Source: Corallococcus silvisoli | GTDB taxonomy: Bacteria > Myxococcota > Myxococcia > Myxococcales > Myxococcaceae | Assembly: GCF_009909145.1 (NCBI RefSeq) | Contig: NZ_JAAAPJ010000002.1 | Coordinates: 62,001-126,000 of the forward strand | DNA length: 64,000 nt | Direction of reading: 5' to 3' | Part shown: positions 19,955 to 28,562 of the stretch, in pieces | Layout: every line of letters begins with the position of its first letter | Numbering within the stretch: the stretch's first letter is position 1 | Position numbers and translations under genes: made by a program | The notes under the pieces: model-generated | Told to the model about the DNA's origin: nothing | The model's input: only the letters and a program-made list of their open reading frames with translations | The model's database searches: none

Positions 19955-21766
19955 CTAGCGCTCGCGCAGCACCACGCGGCCCTGGAGCCGGCCCCCACCC
20001 TCCGTGGGAGAGAAGTCGAGGAACCCGTATTCGAACGGCGTGAGCCGCTCCAGCAGCGCCGTCACGAACACCTGGCTCGCCATCAGCTGCGCCGCCCCCA
20101 CGCCCGGCACCGAACGCGCGCTCGCGAGGTCCGCCTTCAGCTGCCCCATGTCCACCATCAGCGACAGGTGGCCCGGGCCGAACGCATCCCCGCCGAAGCG
20201 CGTGCGCAGCGTCCGGCCCACGTCCCCCGACTCGCGGCCGGAGAGCACCTCGCCCGCCTCCAGCGTCGCGCGCTCCGGGGTGAGCGTGAGCGACACCGGC
20301 TGCTCCAGCAGCCGCGTGCGGAAGCGCGTGGTGTTGCCCTGCGCCTCCTTCTGGAAGACGAGCGCGTTGTCCTCAAGCTGCTTCTGGACGAGCTTGAGCA
20401 CGGGCTCGAGACCGGTGAGGCCCGCCTCCATCACCACGGTGCCCTTGGGCGCGGGGCGCGGGTTGCGGACGAAGCTCTGGAAGAAGGCCGCCGCGTCGAA
20501 GTAGACGAGCATGGCCACGTCGCCGCGCAGCGCCTTGAGCAGCGGCTCCGCGTCCAGCCCCTGCTTGCGCCAGCGCTCCAGCGTCCGCTCGCGCCGGGGC
20601 GACCGCGGCGAGCCGAACACCAGCCTCGCCAGCTCCTCCGGAGGTACCGACAACTGCGCCGCCGCCACCGGCCCCACCGCCGCGCGCCCCAGCAGCGCGG
20701 AGGCCGGGCCCCGCGTCTCGCCCAGCAGCGGTCGCGACGACGACAGGAAGCCGTCCAGCTCCGCCTGATCCGCCTGCACCGCCAGCGCGCCGAAGAAGCC
20801 GCGCACCGGCATGTCCTCCTTCTCCGCCTCTGGCACCGGCGGCGAGGAGAAGAGGAACACGCTGCCATCGCGCACCTTGGCGCGCAGCTCCGCCAGGAGC
20901 ACGTTCTCCGCCATGCCCGGCCCGGACAGCGCCTCCACGTGGCGGCGCACGCGCTCCACGTCCGCCGACTCCTCCACCGCCGCCAGCGCCTTCACCGTCT
21001 CCCCAGGCGCGGGCGCGTCCGGCGAATCTGGCACCGCGAGGTACACGTAGCCTCGGTCCGCGAACAGCAGCATGGACCGGCCGCCATCCACCGGATCCAC
21101 CCGGGCGCTTCCGTCCTCGCGGGGCAGCACCTGATGGCCCGCGCTCCGCAGCTCGCGCGACACCGCCGCGATGGCCGCCTTCGGGTCCGTCACGCCCAGC
21201 AGCGCCACCACGCCGTCGAAGTCCGGCAGCAGGAAGAAGCCGAAGCCCTCCTCGGGGTCCACCTCCGAGCGGCCGCCGGACACGCCGCGCAGCAAGAGCG
21301 GCACCAGCGGCGCGTCCTCCAGCGTGCGGCGGGCATTCGCGGCGCCCACCATCCGCTCGTAGAAGCCCATCAGCCCTTCCACGTTGCCGCGCAGGCGGGG
21401 CACCCAGAGCACCGTCTGCGCGTCCGCCGGCACCGCGCGGAGCACCGGACGCGGCACCACGGTGAGCACCACCCGGGCCAGCTCCTTCTGCCCGTCGAGC
21501 GCCCGCACCGTGTAGCGGCCCGCGGTGGCCCACGCATGGCGCGCGCCCGCGGCCGTCTGGGGCGGCGTTCCGTCCCCGAAGTCCCAGGTGACCGTGGGCG
21601 CCTTCGGGGACTGGGAGCCGAAGGACTCGGGGACGCCCGCCTCCAGCGTGCGCTCCGGCCCCAGGTCGGGCCGGACGCCGTGGCAGGCGGAGGTTCCCAG
21701 CCCCACGGCGGCCATCAGCAGGAACAGCGGAAGCGGGGATGGGAGCGCGCGGGGACGGGACGCCAT
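19955..21766 (-). CDS. probable lipoprotein with PKD domain
   Basis: The 603-residue product starts with a signal sequence ending at GTSAC, an acceptable if imperfect lipobox. A PKD-like beta-sandwich follows (TWDFGDGTPPQT ... GRYTVRA, about residues 58-105), then a large mixed region (about 110-600) of unknown fold containing repeated aromatic and glycine-rich strands such as GYVYLAVPDSP and GSVFLFSSPPVP. PKD domains usually mediate extracellular contacts. It begins ten bases after the beta-barrel gene stop, so it is likely the third gene of that operon. No catalytic motif is apparent. Confidence 0.7.
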   Translation of the reverse strand: MASRPRALPSPLPLFLLMAAVGLGTSACHGVRPDLGPERTLEAGVPESFGSQSPKAPTVTWDFGDGTPPQTAAGARHAWATAGRYTVRALDGQKELARVVLTVVPRPVLRAVPADAQTVLWVPRLRGNVEGLMGFYERMVGAANARRTLEDAPLVPLLLRGVSGGRSEVDPEEGFGFFLLPDFDGVVALLGVTDPKAAIAAVSRELRSAGHQVLPREDGSARVDPVDGGRSMLLFADRGYVYLAVPDSPDAPAPGETVKALAAVEESADVERVRRHVEALSGPGMAENVLLAELRAKVRDGSVFLFSSPPVPEAEKEDMPVRGFFGALAVQADQAELDGFLSSSRPLLGETRGPASALLGRAAVGPVAAAQLSVPPEELARLVFGSPRSPRRERTLERWRKQGLDAEPLLKALRGDVAMLVYFDAAAFFQSFVRNPRPAPKGTVVMEAGLTGLEPVLKLVQKQLEDNALVFQKEAQGNTTRFRTRLLEQPVSLTLTPERATLEAGEVLSGRESGDVGRTLRTRFGGDAFGPGHLSLMVDMGQLKADLASARSVPGVGAAQLMASQVFVTALLERLTPFEYGFLDFSPTEGGGRLQGRVVLRER

Positions 21767-21776
21767 GGGCGTACCG

Positions 21777-22496
21777 TTAGTAATCCAACGCCAACCCGAA
21801 ACTCCAGCGCCGGCTCCCCAGGTTCAGGCCCTTGCCGCCGAAGTTGTTCACTTCCGCGTAGGTGTATTCGGCGAAGAGGTACGAGTGGTTGACACCCAGG
21901 TCGGAGTCGAAGTCGCGAGCGAAGCGCGGCTCCAGCACGTCCAGGAGGAACGACACGCCGGCGGTGGCCGCGTAGCCCCACTTCGCGCCGCTGGCCTTGT
22001 TGCCATCGACGATCTCGGTGCCCGTGCCCTTGGTCATCCACCACGGAGTCAGGACGAGCCCCAGCTTGCCGTACGGCACCAGCGGGATGCCCCAGCGGAA
22101 GGCCGCGTAGTCGAACTTGTAGAAGGCGTTGAGCTGCAGGGGCACCACCTTCAGCGCCGACTTGTCCGCGGCCGGGGTGCCGTCATCGAGCAGCGCGTTG
22201 GCGTACTTCTCCGCGTAGCCCGCCGACAGCCCGAGGCCCGCCGTGCCGATGCCCTGGTAGAAGAACCGCTGCAGCTCCGCTTCGATGAGCAGCAGCGACG
22301 AATCCCCGAAGGTGTCCTCGTACGGCGTCGCGCCGTTGAGGGCCTTCTCGCTGTCGATGCGTGGCTTGTAGCCGCCCCCTCGGAAGAGCACCGCGCCGGT
22401 GCGCGGTGAGCGCGTGGGCGTCGTCACCTCCTGCGCCACCGCTGGAACCGCCAAGAGAAGCGCCGCGACTCCCAGGCCCACTGCCCTGCTGCTCAT
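21777..22496 (-). CDS. outer-membrane beta-barrel protein, MXAN_2562-like
   Basis: A signal peptide (VGLGVAALLLAVPAVAQ) precedes about 220 residues of alternating polar and hydrophobic strands rich in Tyr, Phe and Gly, ending in an aromatic-rich final strand (WSFGLALDY), which is typical of a barrel with a C-terminal Tyr. It overlaps the preceding MYXO-CTERM gene by ATGA (22493-22496), so the pair is translationally coupled. From memory this pairing is the MXAN_2561/MXAN_2562 family arrangement of myxobacteria; the function of the pair is unknown. Confidence 0.78.
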   Translation of the reverse strand: MSSRAVGLGVAALLLAVPAVAQEVTTPTRSPRTGAVLFRGGGYKPRIDSEKALNGATPYEDTFGDSSLLLIEAELQRFFYQGIGTAGLGLSAGYAEKYANALLDDGTPAADKSALKVVPLQLNAFYKFDYAAFRWGIPLVPYGKLGLVLTPWWMTKGTGTEIVDGNKASGAKWGYAATAGVSFLLDVLEPRFARDFDSDLGVNHSYLFAEYTYAEVNNFGGKGLNLGSRRWSFGLALDY

Positions 22497-23518
22497 GACA
22501 CCTTCCTCCGAGACGACAGCCAGAGGCTCAGCGCGGCCAGCACCGCGCCGCCAGCGATGCCTCCACCGGTCGCGGCACAACCGCCGCGCTCCTCGCCGCC
22601 GTCCTCGATGTACTTATCGAACAGACCATTGCTCTTCACCGGCGTGGCGTCCACCGTGGCGGAGCCAGGACTCACGTTGCCCGCGGCGTCCGTGACGGTC
22701 GCCTGAATCCGGTACGTCACGCCATTCACCAGGCCGGTGAGCACGACGTTGCCCTCGCCCGCGGCCTTCGTGACGCGCGTCACCGGCCCCGTGGTGCCCT
22801 CCACCGCCAGCGCGCCCACCAACCCCTGCCCGCCAGCGTCCGGACCCGCGTCGGCGGTGCCCGCGTCATCCGTTCCGGCATCCTGCGTCCCGGCATCGCC
22901 CGTGCCCGCGTCGCCCGTACCCGCGTCGCTGCTCGTCGCCGCCACCATCGCCGCCTCCACCGCGATGGTGGAGTCATCCTCCGCCCCATCCACCTGCACC
23001 GACAGCGCCGAGTCACGCACGATGACCTTGGCGATGACGGGGGTCGCGGGCGGTTCAGGGTCGTAATCCACCACGAAGGCCGGCGTGCCGACGCTGGTGT
23101 AGGCCGTCTGGCACTCCAGCAGGCTGTTCGTCTGGCGCGCGGACGCGCACAGGTTGAAGGAGATATCCGCCGCCTGCGTGTCGCACGTCGACCCGGCTCC
23201 CCTCGCGGCGAGCAGATCCGCCACGCTGAAGATCAACGTGCCGCTCGTCGCGCTGGAGTTTGACAGCGTCTCCAGCTTGAGGTCCGTGGTGCCGGGCTCC
23301 GAACCGCAGCTCTTCTCGGTGACATAGATGAAGAGCGATCCGCCACAGATGTTCCCGCTGCGCGTGAAGCTGAAACGACGCTGTGTGCCGCAATCGCTCT
23401 TGGGCACGAGGATGGTCAGGCCCGAGGTGGAGGACGAGCTCGTGAACGTCACGGTAGGCCCACTCTGGGCCACGGCCGTGGACGCGACGAGCAGGAGAGC
23501 CGTAATGAGAAGGCGCAT
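22493..23518 (-). CDS. MYXO-CTERM surface-anchored protein, MXAN_2561-like
   Basis: The protein (341 residues) has a signal peptide (LLITALLLVASTAVAQ), a cysteine-containing N-terminal domain with paired cysteines (SDC, NIC, KSC, STC, NLC, LEC), a linker of DAGT-type repeats (residues about 197-230), a fibronectin-like region (GNVVLTGLVNGVTYRIQATV), and a C-terminal GGCAATGG, hydrophobic helix and RRK. The last part is the MYXO-CTERM signal, which directs proteins to the cell surface through the myxobacterial sorting route. It is the first gene of an operon with the barrel and the PKD lipoprotein. Confidence 0.8.
   Translation of the reverse strand: MRLLITALLLVASTAVAQSGPTVTFTSSSSTSGLTILVPKSDCGTQRRFSFTRSGNICGGSLFIYVTEKSCGSEPGTTDLKLETLSNSSATSGTLIFSVADLLAARGAGSTCDTQAADISFNLCASARQTNSLLECQTAYTSVGTPAFVVDYDPEPPATPVIAKVIVRDSALSVQVDGAEDDSTIAVEAAMVAATSSDAGTGDAGTGDAGTQDAGTDDAGTADAGPDAGGQGLVGALAVEGTTGPVTRVTKAAGEGNVVLTGLVNGVTYRIQATVTDAAGNVSPGSATVDATPVKSNGLFDKYIEDGGEERGGCAATGGGIAGGAVLAALSLWLSSRRKVS
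22840..22932 (-). repeat. 15-base tandem repeats encoding DAGTx
   Basis: Six or so imperfect 15-base units encode DAGTG, DAGTG, DAGTQ, DAGTD, DAGTA and DAGPD in the MYXO-CTERM gene. They form a spacer between the Cys-rich domain and the fibronectin-like domain. Copy number may vary between strains. Confidence 0.75.
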
Positions 23519-23645
23519 GGATGAACGAAGAGGCTAGCAAGGGCGGGGCCACCCACAACCCCCGTCCAGACAGCCCGTTTCCCAGCGAAAACCCCGGGTT
23601 CGCGCGCCAAACAGGCAAGGCGTCCCCGGGGGCTTTGCCAAATTG

Positions 23646-24677
23646 TCAGGCGGGGCGCTCGGCGAGCTTCAGGCCGGCATCCACCAGGTGGGCGGCGGCC
23701 CGGCCGGCGTTGTCCACCGACGCGAAGAGCGTCACCCACTCCGGGGCCTGGGGGAAGGCGCGCACCCGGCCCACATGGACGGCCGGGTCGCTCATCACCA
23801 GCATGGGCATGGGGTAGATGCGCTCGCCCGGGGCATCCAGGACCTTGAGCGCCGGGGACGTCTTCAGGGCGGCGCGCACCTGCTCCACCGGGCCGGGCTT
23901 CTTGAGCTGCACGTTCACGGTGAGGCCGTGGCCGTGGAAGGTGGGCACCTGCACCGCGGTGCCGGCGAGTACGGGCGTCTCCCCCAGGGCGGAGAACAGG
24001 CGCGCGGCCTCCAGCGTCCAGCCGCCCTCCTCTTCCGTCCAGGGGCTGTTCACCATGAAGCCGCCCACCTGGGGCACCAGGTTGAAGCCCACGCGGTGCG
24101 GGAAGACCTGCGGCTCTGGTTCACGGCCGGACAGCAGGTCCGCCGTCTGCTTCTCCAGCTCCGCGATGCCGCGCACGCCCGCGCTGGAGGCGCCCATCAG
24201 CGCCGTCACCTGCGCGCGCACCACGCCGAACGCGCGGCGCAGGGGCTCCACCAGGTGCACGGTGGCGCTGGTGATGATGCCCGGCAGGCTCACCACCCGG
24301 CCCTTGAAGCTGAAGCCCGGCCCCAGGGCCTCCAGGTTGAAGCCCGGCAGGATGAGCGGCACGTTGCCGTCGCTCCGGAAGGCGCTGCTCGCGTCCACCA
24401 CCCAGGCCCCCGCGGCCTGCGCGGCCGGGGCCAGCGTGCGGGACGCCTCGGCCGGCGTGGCCAGCAGGACCACGTGGATGCCGCGGAAGGCGTCCGCGGA
24501 GGCCTGCTCCACCTCCAGCGAGTCCTCGCCGTACTCCACCTCCAGGCCCTTGGAGCGCTCCGAACCGAAGGCCCGCACCTGCTCCATGGGCACGTCGCGG
24601 GCATACAGCGCGGCCAGCACCTCGCGGCCCACCACGCCCGTGGCGCCCACGACGGCAATCCGAAGGTTCTCTCTCAT
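23646..24677 (-). CDS. aspartate-semialdehyde dehydrogenase-like protein lacking catalytic cysteine
   Basis: The 343 residues have the Asd fold: the NADP loop AVVGATGVVGREVL at the N-terminus and the dimerisation domain with VPTFHGHGLTVNV near residue 245. True Asd enzymes use a cysteine in an NPNCST-type motif; the aligned segment here is VVSLPGIITSAT (residues 128-139), with Ile134 at the cysteine position, and the whole protein contains no cysteine. It therefore cannot perform the normal thioester chemistry and resembles the USG-1 group of Asd paralogues. AAAGGAG eight bases upstream of ATG fixes the start. The promoter is probably shared with tsaB, 69 bases upstream. Confidence 0.85.
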   Translation of the reverse strand: MRENLRIAVVGATGVVGREVLAALYARDVPMEQVRAFGSERSKGLEVEYGEDSLEVEQASADAFRGIHVVLLATPAEASRTLAPAAQAAGAWVVDASSAFRSDGNVPLILPGFNLEALGPGFSFKGRVVSLPGIITSATVHLVEPLRRAFGVVRAQVTALMGASSAGVRGIAELEKQTADLLSGREPEPQVFPHRVGFNLVPQVGGFMVNSPWTEEEGGWTLEAARLFSALGETPVLAGTAVQVPTFHGHGLTVNVQLKKPGPVEQVRAALKTSPALKVLDAPGERIYPMPMLVMSDPAVHVGRVRAFPQAPEWVTLFASVDNAGRAAAHLVDAGLKLAERPA

Positions 24678-24746
24678 GATGGGCTCCTTTACGTCACCGC
24701 CCCCCAGCGCGCGAGCACGACGCGCACGCCCCTGACGGGCAGCCCT

Positions 24747-25490
24747 TCAATCTTCCTTGAGCCGCGCGGTGGGCGCGGGGCCCGGCAGCGGCGGGAACTT
24801 GGGGTTGCGCTCCGGCTCCGACGCCCGGACGTAGTGCGGCTCCAGGGCGAAGAGCGCCTGCTGGGAGTACGCCTCCGGCAGCCGCGCCAGGCGCCCCACC
24901 TCCACCGCGGACGGGAAGGCGGGGCCGGACAGGAGCCGGTGCGGCGCGACGCCGTGCTTCTCCAGCGCCTGCCGGTAGTCCGCGAGGGCCGGCCCCAGCG
25001 CCACCGCTTCAGGTTCGGCGGCCATCCGCTGGGCCACCTCCTCCGGCGACATCGCGGTCTCCGGCGCCAGCGCCTCCACGGCGTGGCCCACGCGGCGGTA
25101 GGCCCCCAGGTACAGGTCGTCCTTGCGCGCCACCGCCAGGCAGAACAGCGGCACGCCCTCGGGACCCTCCAGCGCCACCGCCGCCAGCGACGACGCGCCG
25201 GCCACCTTGAGGCCCGTGGCGTAGGCGAGCGCCTTCACCGTGGCCAGCCCGATGCGCAGGCCGGTGAAGGACCCCGGCCCCAGGCCCACCGCCAGCCCCT
25301 CCAGGTCCTGGAGCTTCAGGCCGTGGCGCTGGAGCAGCTCCCCGACGACACCGGGCAGCGCCTCGCTCTGCTTTTCGGGCGGAGGCACCACCACGTGCTC
25401 CACCGCGCGCACGTCCTCCCCCCGGCGTTCCACCAGGGCGAGCGACAAGGTCAGCGTGGAGGTGTCCAGCGCGAGCAACACAGGCGACAT
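24747..25490 (-). CDS. tsaB: tRNA threonylcarbamoyladenosine biosynthesis protein TsaB
   Basis: TsaB is the inactive Kae1-like partner that, with TsaD and TsaE, transfers threonylcarbamate to A37 of tRNAs reading ANN codons. The 247-residue protein begins LLALDTSTLTLSLALV and has the VGLGPGSFTGLRIGLATVKA core with the SFTGLR motif, as in known TsaB proteins. It lies 32 bases after rlpA on the same strand, within the envelope operon, although its function is translational. Confidence 0.93.
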   Translation of the reverse strand: MSPVLLALDTSTLTLSLALVERRGEDVRAVEHVVVPPPEKQSEALPGVVGELLQRHGLKLQDLEGLAVGLGPGSFTGLRIGLATVKALAYATGLKVAGASSLAAVALEGPEGVPLFCLAVARKDDLYLGAYRRVGHAVEALAPETAMSPEEVAQRMAAEPEAVALGPALADYRQALEKHGVAPHRLLSGPAFPSAVEVGRLARLPEAYSQQALFALEPHYVRASEPERNPKFPPLPGPAPTARLKED

Positions 25491-25522
25491 CCCTTCTCGA
25501 GTTCTTCGTCAGGGGCCCCGGC

Positions 25523-26005
25523 TCAGGCCGGAGCCACCCAGAAATCCACCGGCAGCTGCGACACGTGCGTGGCGCACCGGTACAGCCGCACGCGCGCCAG
25601 CCCCGTGTCCAGCATGCCCAGCGCCTTCGCCGCGGCCTTCGACACGTCGATGACGCGGCCATCCACGAAGGGGCCGCGGTCATTGACGCGCACCTCCACG
25701 TGGCGGCCGTTCTCCATGTTCAGCACCTTCACGCAGGCGCCGAAGCGCTCCGTGCGGTGCGCGGCGGTGAGCGCGTTCTGGTTGAACCGCTCCCCGCTGG
25801 CGGTGGGCCGGCCATGGAGGCCGGGGCCGTAGAAGGACGCGAGTCCTTCCCCCAGGTAGTTGCGCGGCATCTTCTCCCGGCGCGTCACCTTCGTGCCGTC
25901 ATCACCGCCTGGGGAGGTCTCCGGCGGCTGGGGCTTCGCCGCGCGCGACGCGCAGCCAGCGAGCAGTCCCATCCCCAGGAGCACGAGCGCGGTCCGTCCT
26001 CGCAT
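25523..26005 (-). CDS. rlpA: septal-ring lipoprotein RlpA-like, double-psi beta-barrel
   Basis: RlpA proteins are outer-membrane lipoproteins that act on or bind denuded peptidoglycan; some are lytic transglycosylases. The product (160 residues) has the lipobox LLAGC, a short linker, and the double-psi barrel with GLASFYGPGLHGRPTASGE, ALTAAHRT and VRVNDRGPFVDGRVIDVS, including the conserved Asp in NDRGPF. There is no SPOR domain, so recruitment to division sites by that route is not expected. ATG at 26005 is preferred over two upstream in-frame GTG codons because GAGG lies five bases before it. It follows rseP by ten bases. Confidence 0.88.
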   Translation of the reverse strand: MRGRTALVLLGMGLLAGCASRAAKPQPPETSPGGDDGTKVTRREKMPRNYLGEGLASFYGPGLHGRPTASGERFNQNALTAAHRTERFGACVKVLNMENGRHVEVRVNDRGPFVDGRVIDVSKAAAKALGMLDTGLARVRLYRCATHVSQLPVDFWVAPA

Positions 26006-26015
26006 CACCACCTCG

Positions 26016-27647
26016 CTAGCGGGTCACGTCGTTGGTCACGGCCAGCAGCATCAGCAGGATGAGCAGCGCCAGGCCCACCATGTTCGCCACCTCGCGCACG
26101 CGCACGGGGATGGGGCGGCGGCGGATGCCCTCCCACGCCGCGGACAGCAGGTGGAAGCCGTCCAGCACCGGGATGGGCAGCAGGTTCATCACCCCCAGGT
26201 TGATGGAGATGATGGCCATCAGGTTGAGGAAGCTGTCCATGCCCTGCTCGGCGCTCTTCGCGGCCAGCTGGTACATCATGATGGGGCCGCCAATCGTGCT
26301 GGGCGACACCTTGCCCACCACCAGCCCGCCCAGCACCTGGACCATCTGCCCGACGATCTTCGGGACGATGAGCGCGGCTTCCTTGAACGCCGCCACGGGG
26401 CCCAGGTCGATGGTCACCTTCTCCACCGGCGGCAGGTCCGCGGTGCTGAAGCCCCAGGGGCGCACGCCGAACACCAGCGGGGCGCTGGTCTGACCGTAGT
26501 CATCGCGCGTCTTGAGCGGGGCCTGCGCCAGCTTCTCCGTGCGCTCGCCCTTCTCGCCGCGCCACGTGAGCGTGAAGGGCTGGGCCTGCAGGCCATTGAG
26601 CACCGTCGCCAGCTTGTTGAAGGACTTCAGCGGCATGCCGTTGATGGCCACGATGCGGTCGCCCGGAACGAGGCCCGCGCCTTCCGCCACGCTGCCGGGG
26701 GCCACGCTCGCCACGTACAGGTCCACCGCCTCCGCGCCCAGCGCCGCCGCGCCCTCTCCGGACTGGCGCGGCAGGGACACCTTCACCACCTCCGGCATCC
26801 GGCCGGTGACGGCGCCCACCGACACGGGCTGGAGGCGCGCGACCGTCAGCGCCATGGGGGTGCCTTCCGGCACCTTGGCCACCTCACGGTAGAGGGCGGC
26901 CTCGTCCTGGACGTGCACGCCGTTGACGGCGAGCACGCGGTCGAAGGTCTTGAGCCCCGCGGCCGCGGCGGCGGAGTCCTCGGGCACCCCCACCACCGGC
27001 GGCTGCGGATAGGGGCTCACGCCAATCATTCCGCGCTCGACGGTGTCCACCGGGGACGTCTCCGAGCTCTTCTCCGGCGTCACCTCCACCACGCGCTGCT
27101 GGCCCTCGCGCTCCAGGGTGATGGGCACCGGCCGGTCGAACTTGCCGACGAACGCGTCGCGCATGTCGTCGAAGGTGCGGACGGGCTCGCCCTCCACGGA
27201 GAGGATGCGGTCTCCGGGGCGGATGCCCGCGGCGGCGGCGGCCATGTCCGGCGACACCATGCCCACGCGCGTGGACAGCGTCTGCTGGGGGCCCAGGAAG
27301 ACGAAGAAGTAGACGAGGATGGGGAACAGCAGGTTGAAGGCCGGGCCCGCCAGCACGATGAGGCCGCGCTTCCAGGGCGGCTGCGCCAGGAAGCCCCGCG
27401 ACGCCTCCTCCGGCGACAGCTCCTCGTGGGGCAGGTCGCCGGCCATCTTCACGAAGCCGCCCAGGGGCAGCAGCGCCACCTGATACTCCGTCTCACCCTT
27501 GGTGAAGCCGATGAGCTTCGGCCCGAACCCGATGGAGAACTTGAGGACCTTCACCCCGCAGGCCTTGGCCACGAGGAAGTGGCCAAGCTCGTGCACCGTC
27601 ACGAGCACGCCCAGCAAGAGGATGAAGTACCCGAGGTTCTGGAGCAT
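26016..27647 (-). CDS. rseP: RIP metalloprotease RseP with three PDZ-like domains
   Basis: RseP is the inner-membrane site-2 protease that releases ECF sigma factors by cutting anti-sigma factors. HELGH is at residues 19-23, the second zinc motif LLPIPVLDGFHLL is near residue 495, and GPAFNLL near residue 101 fits the family. Between them are three PDZ-like repeats, with AAGIRPGDRILSVEGEPV, AAGLKTFDRVLAVNGVHV and GAGLVPGDRIVAINGMPL; E. coli RseP has two. The middle one has TFD in place of PGD, so it may be degenerate. The ATG at 27647 places the first membrane helix at the N-terminus. It follows cdsA in the usual order. Confidence 0.93.
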   Translation of the reverse strand: MLQNLGYFILLLGVLVTVHELGHFLVAKACGVKVLKFSIGFGPKLIGFTKGETEYQVALLPLGGFVKMAGDLPHEELSPEEASRGFLAQPPWKRGLIVLAGPAFNLLFPILVYFFVFLGPQQTLSTRVGMVSPDMAAAAAGIRPGDRILSVEGEPVRTFDDMRDAFVGKFDRPVPITLEREGQQRVVEVTPEKSSETSPVDTVERGMIGVSPYPQPPVVGVPEDSAAAAAGLKTFDRVLAVNGVHVQDEAALYREVAKVPEGTPMALTVARLQPVSVGAVTGRMPEVVKVSLPRQSGEGAAALGAEAVDLYVASVAPGSVAEGAGLVPGDRIVAINGMPLKSFNKLATVLNGLQAQPFTLTWRGEKGERTEKLAQAPLKTRDDYGQTSAPLVFGVRPWGFSTADLPPVEKVTIDLGPVAAFKEAALIVPKIVGQMVQVLGGLVVGKVSPSTIGGPIMMYQLAAKSAEQGMDSFLNLMAIISINLGVMNLLPIPVLDGFHLLSAAWEGIRRRPIPVRVREVANMVGLALLILLMLLAVTNDVTR

Positions 27648-27731
27648 GGCCGGAAGAGTAATCGCGCCCCCTGATACCGACAACGCGCAACGCAGGTCGC
27701 GCGGCGGGCGGGCAGGCGCGAAATCGGGCAC

Positions 27732-28562
27732 TTACGGCAGCAAGTGCCTCACGAACTGCACATAGACGAACACCAGCGGCGCGTTGAACACCAGCGCGTC
27801 GATGCGGTCGAGCACGCCGCCATGTCCGGGGATGAGTTTTCCGGAGTCCTTCACCCCGTAGGCGCGCTTGAGCATGGACTCGCACAGGTCGCCCACGGGT
27901 CCCAGCAGGCCGCCGGCGATCCCCAGCAGCACACAGTCCCACACGGTGAAGATGGGGAAGAAGCCCACCTTGGCGATGAACATGCCCAGCACCGAGCCGA
28001 CCATGCCGCCGAAGAAGCCCTCCCACGTCTTGTTGGGGCTGACCGCGGGGTAGAGCTTGTGCTTCCCGAGGAAGCGCCCCGCGAAGTAGGCGAGCGTGTC
28101 GTTGGCCCAGGTGATGGTCAGCGCGCAGATGACCCACGCGAGGCCCTCGCCGGGCAGCAGCCGCAGCGCGGACAGCGCGGTGAGGCCGATGGCGCCGTAG
28201 AGGAAGCCCGTGACGAGGTGGGCGGCGCGGACGGGGGCCTCCGCGAGCGCGCCCCGGAACAGGTTGTAGATCCACGCGAAGAAGAAGAAGACGGACGTCA
28301 CCCAGAAGGCCGTCTCGCCGGTGCGCGCGGCGTCCCGCAGGGGGAGCAGCGGCATGAGGAAGGCGGCGGCCATTCCCACCCAGGCGGCGGCGCCCAGCCG
28401 CTTCTGGGTGATGAGGTAGTACTCGCCGGTGCAGACGGCCGCGGCGGCGCCCAGGAGCACGGCGCTGTACCACCCGCCCAGGAACAGCAGCAGGAGCACC
28501 AGCGGCAGCAGGGTGACGCCAGTGACGGCCCGGATGAGGAGGTTCTTGTTCTTCTCGTTCAC
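27732..28562 (-). CDS. cdsA: phosphatidate cytidylyltransferase
   Basis: CdsA makes CDP-diacylglycerol from phosphatidic acid and CTP, the branch point to all phospholipids. The 276-residue product has about eight membrane helices and the family signature near its C-terminus (ESMLKRAYGVKDSGKLIPGH then GGVLDRID). Its ATG overlaps the uppS stop by ATGA, indicating coupling. rseP follows after 84 bases; dxr, often in this cluster elsewhere, is absent. Confidence 0.96.
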   Translation of the reverse strand: MNEKNKNLLIRAVTGVTLLPLVLLLLFLGGWYSAVLLGAAAAVCTGEYYLITQKRLGAAAWVGMAAAFLMPLLPLRDAARTGETAFWVTSVFFFFAWIYNLFRGALAEAPVRAAHLVTGFLYGAIGLTALSALRLLPGEGLAWVICALTITWANDTLAYFAGRFLGKHKLYPAVSPNKTWEGFFGGMVGSVLGMFIAKVGFFPIFTVWDCVLLGIAGGLLGPVGDLCESMLKRAYGVKDSGKLIPGHGGVLDRIDALVFNAPLVFVYVQFVRHLLP

